Source of the DNA: Serilophus lunatus
Lineage: Eukaryota > Chordata > Aves > Passeriformes > Eurylaimidae
Reading direction: 5' to 3'
Length of the DNA stretch: 64,000 nt
Assembly (NCBI GenBank): GCA_013399895.1
Contig: VXBA01000426.1
Span: forward strand, 89,144-153,143
The position numbers and the translations under genes were made by a program. Under the pieces are notes generated by a model. It saw only the letters and a list, made by a program, of their open reading frames with translations. It searched no databases and was not told where the DNA came from. This document shows positions 52,301 to 62,200 of this stretch, in pieces (the first letter of the stretch is position 1; every line of letters begins with the position of its first letter).

Positions 52301-55207
52301 CTGAAAGCTTGGCTTCTGCGGATAATAACGGGCTATTCAATATTTGGAGCCTTTGTAAGAAAGAGGGCACCTAAATGAGAATAATGAGGTCATTCTATGA
52401 CATGCCTGAGGATATGAAACCGTGGGTAACTTTTTAGCCCGTTTGATACGTGAACGCACACATTCAGCTGTGACAGATTATTTCTAGCCTTCAAAAAAAC
52501 CAAAGCTTCTTCCATTAAATCACACCGTGAAACATCGGCACCAAGTGGTAATCAAAACACTGGTGTCACTGTCAAGCACAGCCTTCAAAATAATTCTGTG
52601 TAACCCAATCAAAAAGAAAACATGGATGGATGGATACGTGAAGCAGAGCAAGGGGTTGAGACAGTGTCAGAAAAACAGCAAAATGTAACAGTTAGCAAAA
52701 AAATTTATGATAAAAAAGATTGTTTCCAATTCTGCACGTTATTTTTCACCGAATGAGATGCAAGGAATGTTTTGGCTTTGAAAAGATGAACAAACTGAAA
52801 TTTTAATTTTAGACCTGATTCTTGCTTAGAGCAGCGGCTGCTTCTCTTAAAAGTGGAGCAGTTGCTGTTTCTCTTAAAACTGGCTCACTTTGCCAACATT
52901 TGACAGAAGGTTTTGCACCCCGGGGTTATTTCCAGCCGAGCAGTCTGGGGTGGGGCCACGCTGTGCACCCACTGCACACCCCCAGCTGTATCAGCCCACA
53001 CGTGGGCAATCCGTGCTGGGGGTTTATCCTTCTCGCCATGAAAAATTTCCTCCCCATATCTCCTCTGGCTCTACCCTCTTCTAATTTAAAGCTATTACCC
53101 CTTGTCCTGTTGCAAGACGTGTGTCTCTCTCAGCTCAATTTTTACTGTTATTTTCATTTTATATTGTTTCCAGTGGTGTCATATGTGTTCAGCGAAGGGA
53201 GATCTGCATAATATATATTATTTCTTTGTGTTTAGCTTCAGCTTCTGGACGTTTGGTTAATGTCAGATCCTAAATGCAGAAACACAGCTGCTGAGAACTC
53301 AGTGTCCAGGTCCGGGTCTGTGAGCTCCCCCTGGCCACGTGCCGCTGGTTGAAGATCGGGGGGGGTGTGGGGGTGTGTGTGTGAGATGTGCTCAGGCTTA
53401 AAGGGCAGAGGCTGGTTGTGGGAGCGAGGGGAATCACTTGGATCTTAGGGGGCATCTTTTCCTGGCAGGCAGCTTTCCTTTGCACCCCTGTGTCAGACAC
53501 ACACAGGGAGGAGCCTGGCAAAGTTCCCTGCTGCTTCAATTTCTCTCCCTTTCACTTTCTTTGTCTTACTGTTTTCTGCAAGGGATTAACTCAGCAGTTC
53601 CCTTTGGACTAGAAGGAAAGGTTTAATTCAAATGATTCAGGGACTCTACGGGCTGAATGTGTTAAACTTTTTGACTTCATCTAGCCTTCGAGCCTACTGA
53701 AGTGTGTTTTAATTAAAAAAGATAATGAGTGATTGACCTTTTTTTTAGTGGATACTTTTAAGATTAAGCCTCTCCAATATTATAATTGGAGTAATGTGCA
53801 CATGCCCTACCTGAAAGGCAATTACAAACACAGACAATAGCATGTCGTGTTTGTTTTATAATCCTGAGGTTTCATTAGATGTTTGCTGGTGATGAATTAT
53901 CTATCAGCTCAAACATAACTGTTAATTCTGGTTGCTGCTCTTCTTGAGTCACTACTTTGAATTTGAACAAAGCACTCTCCTGGAAGGATGGAAAAGCAGA
54001 GAAAGGGAAAGGTTCCATGGTTCTCTTTTCTGCAGAATCGGGAAGTTGTATTAAAAGCTAATGGATAATGCAGGGTAATTGAAGAGGCAAGTCTGGCTTT
54101 CCAACATCAAGAGGTGGCTTAAGGCTTGCTTGTGTTTTACACATATTGGCTACAAGGAGTAAAAGATGTCTCACTTGGAGACATTTCCTGCACTTTAGCT
54201 CTGTGTCCTTCTGTACTGAACCTTTAGATTTCTATAGCATGTCCTGTTACAGATATTTTGTGGTTTTAGAGGCCAAGAGGTCAAAATGAGGTAATATAGG
54301 AACCTTAGGTGTTAATGTTTTAGGTCTCAACCTTACACTGGAAATGTTTCTAATCCTTAATTTCACAGATAATTCAGAAAATACAGGGAAAGACTCCAGT
54401 ACTAAAAGCTGTTGTGTTTTAGCTCACAATCAAATGCAAGACTTTATAAATAATTTGAGTCTGTACTAATGAGAATAATGAGAAAGTGTTCACAATTATC
54501 AGAACCTCAGCAGCAGAATCTGAAAAACTACATTTGAACTCTTTCACTGAAAGTTTTTATTTGGCAGAACAATGTAATTGATTGTCCCAAGCACAAAAAT
54601 GTTGAGAAGAAAATGGAGCTGGTTTGGAATCTGCAAACTTAGGAATTCTTCTGGTCTGGATTCCATTATACCTGAATCATCTCACTCTTGACATGGCTAC
54701 ATAGTTTGGATTACAGCGTTTCTGAAGTTATATAATGGCAAGATTTCTCATGAAAAAGGCCCCAATGCCAACTTGCTGCCATGTCACACCACTGCTGTCA
54801 CAAGAGGTAATTATGAAAAGGAAGATAATCTGCCAATCATAAGGGGTTTTTTAAAAGATATTACTTTTTCCATTGATTTTAATATAACATATATTTGCCT
54901 TTCTAAGATAAGGATTTTTTTTTTCCAAAGGAATTAACGTTTGATAATAACTGGTGTCTTTTTTTTTTTCTCCTCTCTAGTGTTCATAATGGCTTCTGGG
55001 CTTTTGGTTTACCCTTTTGGTTTCAACTCTGCTACTGTGAAGCGATTCTGTGAGAACTCAGACATCTACTATGCAGGAGACTGCCAGATTGGCTGGGGGT
55101 ATATGCTGGCAATTGTTGGGGTCATGTTGTCTGTCTTTTTACCATTCTTTGCAAAATATGCACCAAAAGAGCACATATCTCCAACTCCAATACCTACTAT
55201 TTTATAG
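10171..55207 (+). CDS. LHFPL7: LHFPL tetraspan subfamily member 7-like gene, 3' part (two coding exons)
   Basis: Joining 10171-10309 to 54981-55207 gives 121 residues plus a stop, covering membrane segments 2-4 and the C-terminal tail of an LHFPL-family tetraspan protein. Exon phases agree: the first exon ends after one base of a codon and the second supplies the other two, making Val. Family hallmarks seen are a VYPFGF stretch in TM3, then VKRFC and YYAGDC flanking the second extracellular loop, then IGWGYM entering TM4. The GWGYM-A word and the loop spacing fit LHFPL7 (TMEM211) better than LHFPL1-6 as I recall those sequences. The protein should be a plasma or endomembrane tetraspan; its function is unsettled, although LHFPL relatives act as auxiliary partners of channels and receptors. 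The N-terminal exon (TM1 and first loop) is missing and probably lies left of the window. A different LHFPL paralogue is possible but less likely. Confidence 0.8.
10310..32000. other. LHFPL7 giant intron, left part: no gene recognised
   Basis: This part of the 44.7 kb intron has a mixed, moderately GC-rich composition. Open frames up to about 210 codons exist (for example 25104-25730 on the - strand) but have no domain, no codon pattern and no supporting splice structure. I see no tRNA B-box, no rRNA and no intact transposon. A small hairpin at 29999-30021 is listed separately. Patches rich in TAAT-type words (about 21270-21400 and 28010-28230) could be conserved non-coding elements, which only a multi-species alignment could show. 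Confidence 0.55.
29999..30021. repeat. Short perfect inverted repeat (8-bp stem, 7-base spacer)
   Basis: ACAGTCAC (29999-30006) and GTGACTGT (30014-30021) are exact reverse complements separated by AAGTAAT. It is a small hairpin or dimeric binding-site candidate inside the intron; no function can be assigned. Confidence 0.6.
32198..32222. repeat. Perfect inverted repeat (10-bp stem, 5-base spacer)
   Basis: TTTGTGTCAC (32198-32207) and GTGACACAAA (32213-32222) are exact reverse complements separated by AACAG. The dyad is longer than chance leads one to expect at any given site and could be a hairpin or a symmetric protein-binding site. Just upstream, 'ccaggcactggagtcctgt' and 'ccaggcagtggaggacctgt' form an imperfect tandem pair (about 32147-32186). 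Confidence 0.65.
52831..52884 (+). repeat. 27-base tandem duplication, two copies
   Basis: Copy 1 (52831-52857) starts 'gcagcggctgcttctcttaa' and copy 2 (52858-52884) starts 'gcagttgctgtttctcttaa'. They are head to tail with a handful of substitutions. The duplication lies about 100 bases from the CR1 fragment and is not obviously part of it. Confidence 0.75.
52985..53120 (-). mobile_element. CR1 LINE 3'-region fragment, antisense
   Basis: The + strand carries the reverse complement of the 3' part of amniote CR1 retrotransposons. The words 'gaaaaatttcctcc', 'ctaccctcttctaattta' and 'ctattaccccttgtcctgt' occur in the expected order. The weaker part 'cacgtgggcaatccgtgctg' matches the 'gggcaacctgttccagtg' region just before them. 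The copy is truncated at both ends, lacks the terminal octamer repeats and is well diverged, so it is old and inactive. It is the clearest transposon in the window and supports an amniote, probably avian, origin. Confidence 0.7.
53358..53384 (+). repeat. G-rich / GT simple repeat
   Basis: A run of eight G, then TGT, five G and a short (TG)n tract. It is low-complexity sequence close to the CR1 fragment. Confidence 0.8.
54981..55207 (+). CDS. LHFPL7: LHFPL7 terminal coding exon (TM3, second loop, TM4, tail)
   Basis: The acceptor has a strong pyrimidine tract ending 'ctcctctctag'. The exon completes a Val codon, then encodes FIMASGLLVYPFGF (TM3), the second extracellular loop with two cysteines (RFC and AGDC) around ENSDIYY, and IGWGYMLAIVGVMLSVFLPF (TM4). 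A short cytosolic tail, AKYAPKEHISPTPIPTIL, follows, with the stop TAG at 55205-55207. The two loop cysteines are placed as in other LHFPL proteins and could form the family disulphide. The last residues T-I-L fit a class I PDZ-binding motif. Confidence 0.88.
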
Positions 55208-56360
55208 TATTTTATTACATTCCTGTCTGCAGGTAATGGGCAGAAATTATTATAGCACTTGCAGTGAGTTGCTAAAGAGAGGAGAGGAGATGGGGAAGAG
55301 AAGGTCAGATTCACAGAGACCAAAAGTGCATTGATAGTCTTCCGTAAGTCTGAGCAGAGAACACTCTGGAATTGAAATAAGATTAATCAGCAGCCTTTAC
55401 ACTGCTCTAAACATAGAGGGGCATAATGCCTTAGACAAAAAAAAAATCAGTTTATCCTCAAAACATCTGTCTACCTCCCAGTTTCTTTTGTGTCTCAAAA
55501 TCGTAAGTCTTAAAATCTTCAATTCACTTTTGATATATTATTAAATGTCAAAACTTTTTATGAACCCAATAACTTTAAAATCCATAATGATATTTTGTTA
55601 CAATTATTTTGATGAGTGAAAAAAAGCACCTATTAGTTGCCACAGACTAAAATTAAGCTTGAGAGCTAAAAAGAATTGTATACAAGAAAAAAGCCTCTTT
55701 TAAGATACAGATATTTGCAGCACCTGCATATTGTAAGTTCTGGGCACACTTTTTACTCTAATCACCAAGAGTTAGAGACATATTCATGGAGACTTGCATA
55801 AAATCTAGATAATTTTTTTTTCTGAGAAATCTAACCACTTCCAAAAGCTTCAGGATGATTTAATAGTTTAACAACAGGGAAAAAAAAAAGCTAAGAATTC
55901 TTTTGGTATGTCTTAAATTATAATTTTATGTGAACTTTTACAAAATTCTTTGAACTATTACAGCTGTAGATTTTGGGATTTATTGTTTGTTTTTTAAGGC
56001 TGGAAACAAAAATCTCTGTTTACAAAACTGTCTGTGCCCAATGGTAGGGATAATACAAGCCACAATCAACTAGATTCTAGTATTTCCATTGCAATTAAGA
56101 GTCCATTACCGTAAAAAAGAAAAGTGAGGTGAAATACTCCAGTAGGAATCTGTTGCTGTATCAGAATTAGCAAATGGCCATATTTCATTTGTCTCTATGG
56201 GAATTTTGTGAGGTCTGATTTCCACAGTAGCACTGAATTCATTACTATCAAGCATTGAAATAAGTGCACTTGATTGCCTTAAGCAAAAGAAACATTGGGT
56301 TCTAATCTCACCCACCTGTTGTGTTTTTTTCATTTTAAATAAAAATAGAATTCTAATTCT
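55208..56360 (+). other. Probable LHFPL7 3' UTR
   Basis: AT-rich sequence without coding features follows the TAG. A canonical AATAAA at 56338-56343, followed by T-rich sequence, is a reasonable end point and gives a UTR of about 1.15 kb. A weaker ATTAAA near 55540 and a second AATAAA at 58155 are alternatives. Transcript data would be needed to choose. Confidence 0.45.
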
Positions 56361-59000
56361 GTTCTCATCTTTTATTTTCTATTATTTATTAAAAAAAAAG
56401 AATCACATAGATTTTATTTAATTCAGAGCTGTACTTCTTAGTTTTGTATTTTGGCACAAACCAGGTGATCAAATTTATTATTCTTCACTTAGCTGAGTCC
56501 AACTGATTCCTGAATTATTTTTTTTTTAGTGGAAGGTTCACATGAAGGGACAGACAGAGACATGTTGAGGATGTATAAGAAAATGCAAACAGAGAGAACA
56601 ATCACTGTGTTATCTTAATATACATCAAAGACTTCTGCAGTCTTGTTTACATTCCTCACCCTTCTAAACGTCACTGGAATGTTGTGTTGTTTTCCAAAAT
56701 AATTGTCCTGTTGTTGTATTTCCATGCAAATTCTAAAAGCAAATTCTGTACATAAACTGAGTAAGTTCCATTAGTAATCATTGAAAATAGAGATTCCAAT
56801 ATAGAATAAAGTACACAGAGGGCACTTTGGCTCACAGGGACTGAGAAACTAAATCTTTCAACCGATGTTGTTAAATATTTGGTGGAATGCCCTAAAGTAA
56901 AATTTCAGTTGTTTCTGTATAATAATGTGTCTTTCAGTGATGTCTTACACTTTTTTTGATGAATGGCTGAAATCAATCATTTTCATACAAGAGTCAGAAA
57001 AGTGAGGAATAACAAACAACAAGCAAAAAGAAAAACATCACCATGAAGTAGAGAGACAGAGATGCAGGCTTTTCTTTCCTAACCAACCTGTGCCTTTACA
57101 CTAGAACCATTATACAAGACAGGATCAATATGGTTAAAAAAAACACCCAACAATGAAAAATGTTGAGTAGTGTGTATAAACTGTATTGTGTAGGGTTTTT
57201 TTCTGTTTTGTGTAATGTTTACAACTGTTCAATTAATGTTTCACTAGAAAAAGTGATTTGTTAGTGTAAAGTAGAAACCTTTTTTTGGCAAAGATCTAAA
57301 CACTTACTGAAAGCAAAATTATTTTAGATTTTTATTAACAGCCATAACATACAAACACACAAATGACCTATTCCTGTCATTACTTATTAGTGTCACTTTC
57401 AGATGTGCAGAACTGGAAGCATCAATCATTCAACTGGAACCAGTGGGACACAGCTCTGGGGTGGTGTTGGTAACACACAGTCCTTGCAGGCCTGGTCCCA
57501 GAGCTCATGCTTCCTCTGTAGCTTGAAATTATTGTTGCAACAAAGTCTTACCATTTACAGCACTGCTGTACCAAATCCTTTACTTCTTAAAACTCAAGTT
57601 TCTGTTGTGAACATCAACCTCTGCATCCTGTGGTATTCTGCACCTTTCATGAGTTAAGCTAATGCTTCCTTTAACTTTTAATGCTATATAAGGGGAATCA
57701 AATGTGTGTACATGAGCTGTACAACTGGATGGGCAAAACTCTCCTTGGCACATCCACGCTCAGAGCCAGCTTAGCACAGAAGGGAGGGACGACACTGCCA
57801 GTGATTCCTACACAGGAAAGCACATCCTTTAGGTCTCAACTGGAACATTAGGGGGCTGTTGCTAACAATCCATGTGCTGACACTGACAGATCACTTTTTT
57901 GAACAAAGTCTGCGCGTTCAACTGTGTAAAAGCGTTTTCCTGTTACAAGTCAAACGATTTAATGGACCAGGTTCAAGTTTTATTCTAAATATATAATTTT
58001 TTAAGTGTAACTAAAAGCTGTATTTTCCATTAATGTGTTTCTGCGTTGACTAGCTGGCTCCTTTTTAGAATATTAACTGTTTTCTGTATTTGACTTGTTG
58101 GATACAATATTTCAATTATTTTAAATGTGAAATTTCCAATTGCCAACACTGTATAATAAAATAATAAAAAAAACCAACCCACACTGCTTGCTATTTTCTT
58201 GACATCTCTTTTGTTTTACAATTCCCAGCAGATCTTCTACAAAGGTTTTGAAGTAGGGGAAAAGGAAATAGAAACAGCAGGAATAAACTATGAAAGTTAA
58301 TGTTTGAAGGCAAAGGCACATAAACATGTACATGGTCCATCTCTCATGAAAGATGTCAAGGAAGTTCTGGGTTCAAATAATTCTTTCTTTTCCACTTCCT
58401 CTGTGCCCTTGAGGAACCTTCCTACAGCTTCAGGGTCTGCTGCTATTTTATACAGGTGCCATACTGATTTTTTTTTTTTTAAAACCCTCATGAGTCAGAT
58501 AACACATAAATGGGAACCCAATGAATACCTGATGGATACAGCTGCATCCTGTGAAATCTTTATGTAGTACCTATTATGCTCATTTCTAGCAAAGCTTTTA
58601 AACAGGTTCTTGTAATCCAGCAAAGGAAAGGACACCTGTTGTTTGGAATAAAGACTATTTCTTGCTTTCTACCCAAAGAGAACTTTGTGATGCTTGTTAG
58701 CTATTAAACCATGAACAAACACTCCTCAAAAGAAGTAGATAGTCAACATTTTGAAACAGGTATTGAAGGAATTCGTCAAAATTAACAATAATGAAATGCA
58801 ATGAAAATCTAAGTTATTATTGATGATCTTTTTCTAAGACACTGTTCCAAAAATTTAGCATTTTAATTCAGAATTTCTCCAGTAAAATCTAAACTACTAT
58901 GTAATAAAACCCTGTGGTTGCATATTTAACTGGAAAACCTGGAGAAAGTACTCGTGAAAACAAAACATTGTTACTAACATTTGTTGGATAACACAGCACA
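56361..59000. other. Intergenic spacer between convergent gene ends
   Basis: AT-rich sequence with no supported gene. It may include longer 3' UTR forms of LHFPL7, since AATAAA and adjacent A-rich sequence occur at 58155-58170. Open frames of up to 87 codons here show no recognisable product. Confidence 0.5.
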
Positions 59001-59012
59001 GTGATATTTCCA

Positions 59013-59018
59013 TTTATT
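59013..59018 (-). terminator. Candidate SPATA22 polyadenylation signal
   Basis: TTTATT on the + strand reads AATAAA on the coding strand, about 80 bases past the SPATA22 stop. Beyond it the coding strand reads 'ctgtgctgtgttatcc', a GU-rich stretch of the kind found after cleavage sites. This implies a very short 3' UTR. Confidence 0.5.
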
Positions 59019-59099
59019 TAACCAGATTTTCAGTGTTAGTTTTGGTAAATGCTTTATCGTGTCCAGTGAAAATTGGGGTTTGGACAATCATTTCAACTT

Positions 59100-59291
59100 T
59101 TACATTTCATTCATTGTTTTTACATGCGCTGTCATCTCAACATCTGCAATTTTAACGAAGTCTTGGAAAGTGTTCTGTTCCTGGGCAGTTGCTGGTCTTA
59201 CAGAGACACACTTGAAAATGTTCTTTCTTGCATCATAGTTTCCCATGCACCTGTGCACTCGACCTCTAATTAGTCTTGGAAGCTCACGATC
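59100..59291 (-). CDS. SPATA22: SPATA22 coding exon 8 (stop)
   Basis: Starts in phase 0 after 'tatgctttgatgaag', a weak pyrimidine tract. It encodes DRELPRLIRGRVHRCMGNYD, then KNIFKCVSVRPA, and ends VEMTAHVKTMNEM with TAA at 59102-59100. The length and end match the human C-terminus (...NVMNET as recalled). Confidence 0.95.
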   Translation of the reverse strand, partial: DRELPRLIRGRVHRCMGNYDARKNIFKCVSVRPATAQEQNTFQDFVKIADVEMTAHVKTMNEM

Positions 59292-62200
59292 CTTCATCAA
59301 AGCATAATAAACAAATAAAACAATTATATCACCTCCCATAAAAGCTTTCTACATGGCTGGTTTCTGAAGACTACATCAAACAGGAGGCATTTACATCTGC
59401 TTTTTTGCTATTATTAACTACTTAAAAGCTGAACTGAAAGTCCCACCTTTTTTTTTTTTTTTTCTGGCAGAAGCCTGAGGATGCCTGAGTATAGTGATGG
59501 GATTATTGCTCTAGTTTGGGGATGTGATCTAAGCATCCAGCTTGCATTTACACAGTAAATTTCTGCTTTATCAGAACAACATATTACTAGCTTCATAGAG
59601 GGATTGTAGCTCGTGGTGTCTGTGTTATGTATGGACACAAAATACTCACAATTTCATAAAAGACACAAGGCAGGGTCTCCTTTCCATCTCTCAGAAGGAA
59701 GTTCTTTGCCCCGTAAGCTCCAGGTGTGACTGCAGAATCCAGTGTGCCTGGACCAAAAATGAATCATGGTGTGAATAAAGGATCAGAAAAACACCATGAC
59801 ACCATTTACTATACAAAAATTCAGGATCAGCTTTCTGTGGGAACATATGCAAATCAACTTTAAATATTTGCAACCTTGTTAAAGTAACAGCTTTCTGAGA
59901 TGCCAACACGTTGTATATTCTTATTGACCTTGATGTAAAGTTTAGTCACTTCAGCCTTTTGTCATGTTCATTTCTCAGATAATGTAAATTAAAATGCAAA
60001 GTGTAGCACACTAAGTCTGGATCTATATTTAGAAATACTACAGACTGTAATCTATTCCTAGTTTAATTGTATTAAAAATGATTGTAAAACTGTTCCTCTG
60101 TACAGAAGGTTCCTATTAAATAGGAAAATTTATTGGAACACATTTTAAAAACAAGAGAAGAAAAGAAACAGGGTAAAACTTAAATGTTGGAGGATGACTG
60201 AATTATTAATTTTGTGCCTATTTCAGTCACCTTTGATAGATGAATGGATCTCCCCAAAGGAAAATTAGATGGTGCTCAGAGCAGCACTTTGTGGGGTTAA
60301 GTATTTCAGCTCTTGTGCCAGCAGTTATTAACGTTTTCTCTTGTTGTTGCTCTACCAGTTGCAGCCCAATCCACTTTGCTTACCTAAAACTTCAAATAAC
60401 AGAGCAGTTTTATAAGTATATTGACTCCAGTGCCTCAGACTTTGAATGACTGCAGAGAGGATTCGCAAAGAATTCCTTTTTTCTCTAAATTTTAATTGAG
60501 ATGATGGAACTTCCTTTCAGAGGAAGACAAAAGCTCAAGTTAGACACACTCACAATCTTAAAAGGCACATAGACATTTATATATTATGTTAAAGAGCCAG
60601 TATTTACATTAAAATTAAGACTATTTGTTCAGAATATACAAACAAGTCTCTGCCAGTTTACATGACAAAGCTGAGGATAATAGTTATTATAGTATGAAAA
60701 TATCAATTCTAAATTTTCAGAAACTTAAGTGTTTACTAAGGCAGCTTGGGCTGGTGAAAGTCTCATCTTTCATCAGTTTTCTCTTTCTTTACTGCTTTCT
60801 GTATCTTCATTTTAACTCTCTCCACAAATTTTACCTGACTTTTGTCTTCTGGAACACAATCAAATTTGTTTACATTCATCATATTTTGCTGAATATTGTA
60901 GTTAAATTTATATGCTGGACTATGATCCTGCAGACTCCTTGACCCAGTGTTGGGCTTCACTGACCACTGTCCTTTAGCTGTGTTTGTCTGGCTGGTTTCT
61001 GTTCTGATGAGCTGAGGTGAATTGTGTTTTTCAGGGTGTTTTTGCTGCTGGACAGTTTTCAAACTATTCGAAAGGTTCTCAAACTTTCGAGTAATTCCAC
61101 TATTAGATCTTGAATCTGCTGTGTTACTTAGAGGAGTGTACTCATTTCTGTTCCTGCAATGCAACATCAGGTACAGTTCAGTTCCACAGGATCTGTTCTG
61201 AATACTCAGATGTGTAATTAAGTTGTATGAAAGCAATCCATGTATTGTTGGTTTAGCTTTCAAACCATCCAGACTCAAAGCACTGTAATAATACACTTAA
61301 ATTTATCCATATACAGGGCAGTGATCACATCTGTGCATAAATCCATCTGACTTCAAAAGGCCTTAAAATTTTGATAAACTATTGTCCTGCCCTGTGTAAA
61401 GGAGCATTCCTGACCCAAGATTCACATTTTTTCTAGAGCTCTATAATAAAATGAACAAAGTTTCCTCTGAAAGTGTTATTTCCAAATTTTTCAACCACTA
61501 TCACTGAGAAAATCATATTGCAACAAACTCTCGTGGTGACATTATTTCTTTCACAAAAGCAGCTCAGAAATTCCTCACATTCCATTTTGTCTTATTTGAA
61601 ACATTCACTCTCTTTTTGCCATTGGAAAGGAGCAGGAGGAAGGGGAGAGAGCAGAAGGACAATTATAACATTGCTGGAAGTTTTCCTGCCAGCTCTAGGG
61701 ATCTGAATCTGCCAACTTCTCCTCAGTTTGTAAAGGCACAGTTATATTCAGTCTTGATTAAGCATTTGGATATAAAATAAACAGATAGAAACTTATTTGA
61801 GCCTATTGATTAATTTAGGTTGAAAGTGGACAAAACTGCAAGTTGAGGGGAATATCATCAAATTACCAGGAAAATTCAATCATTGTTTTGTGGTAGGACT
61901 GAATTTTAGGCTTGATATTAAGCCTAATTAATAGGCCTTATTAGGTACACTGGAAAGATACTTCATTCCAGTGGGTTTTGGCTCATAAGCACAACGTAAT
62001 TATTTAGGACTACACTGATGATCTGACAATTAAAAGGGTCTCTCTGAATGCTACAGGAATATGGGAAAATGTAAGAAGCATTTTCACATGAGAACAGAAA
62101 GGAAGGATAATAGACATTAAAGACTCCACCAACCTGCAGGCAGCCAAGTTTTTTCCAGCATTTGCTAAATTAAACTTTGATGCACCTGGTGGTTTCATGA

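Larger units (their letters stand above)
32001..54980. other. LHFPL7 giant intron, right part: no gene recognised
   Basis: The sequence becomes steadily more AT-rich. No exon-like frame with matching splice sites was found before the terminal exon at 54981. Contents I can name are an inverted repeat at 32198-32222, a 27-base tandem duplication at 52831-52884, a CR1 fragment near 53 kb and a G/GT-rich simple tract at 53358. AT-rich blocks at about 37960-38420 and 41550-41800, with many TAAT and TGACAG-type words, resemble developmental enhancers in texture; this is inference only. Confidence 0.55.

Noticed and set aside
59691..59909. 72-codon - strand frame overlapping SPATA22 exon 7
   Set aside because: It reads exon 7 in the wrong frame; the correct frame gives the conserved TLDSAVTPG block.
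60484..60486. AG at the SLRI-proximal end of SPATA22 exon 6 as acceptor
   Set aside because: It would give a phase that does not fit exon 5. The upstream acceptor after 'cttcctctgaaag' is stronger and in phase.
60763..61296. Reading the whole 177-codon frame as one SPATA22 exon
   Set aside because: Only 60835-61153 is exon: a good acceptor follows 'cattgcag' and a strong CAG/gtaaaa donor joins in phase to exon 6. The ends of the open frame are intron read-through.
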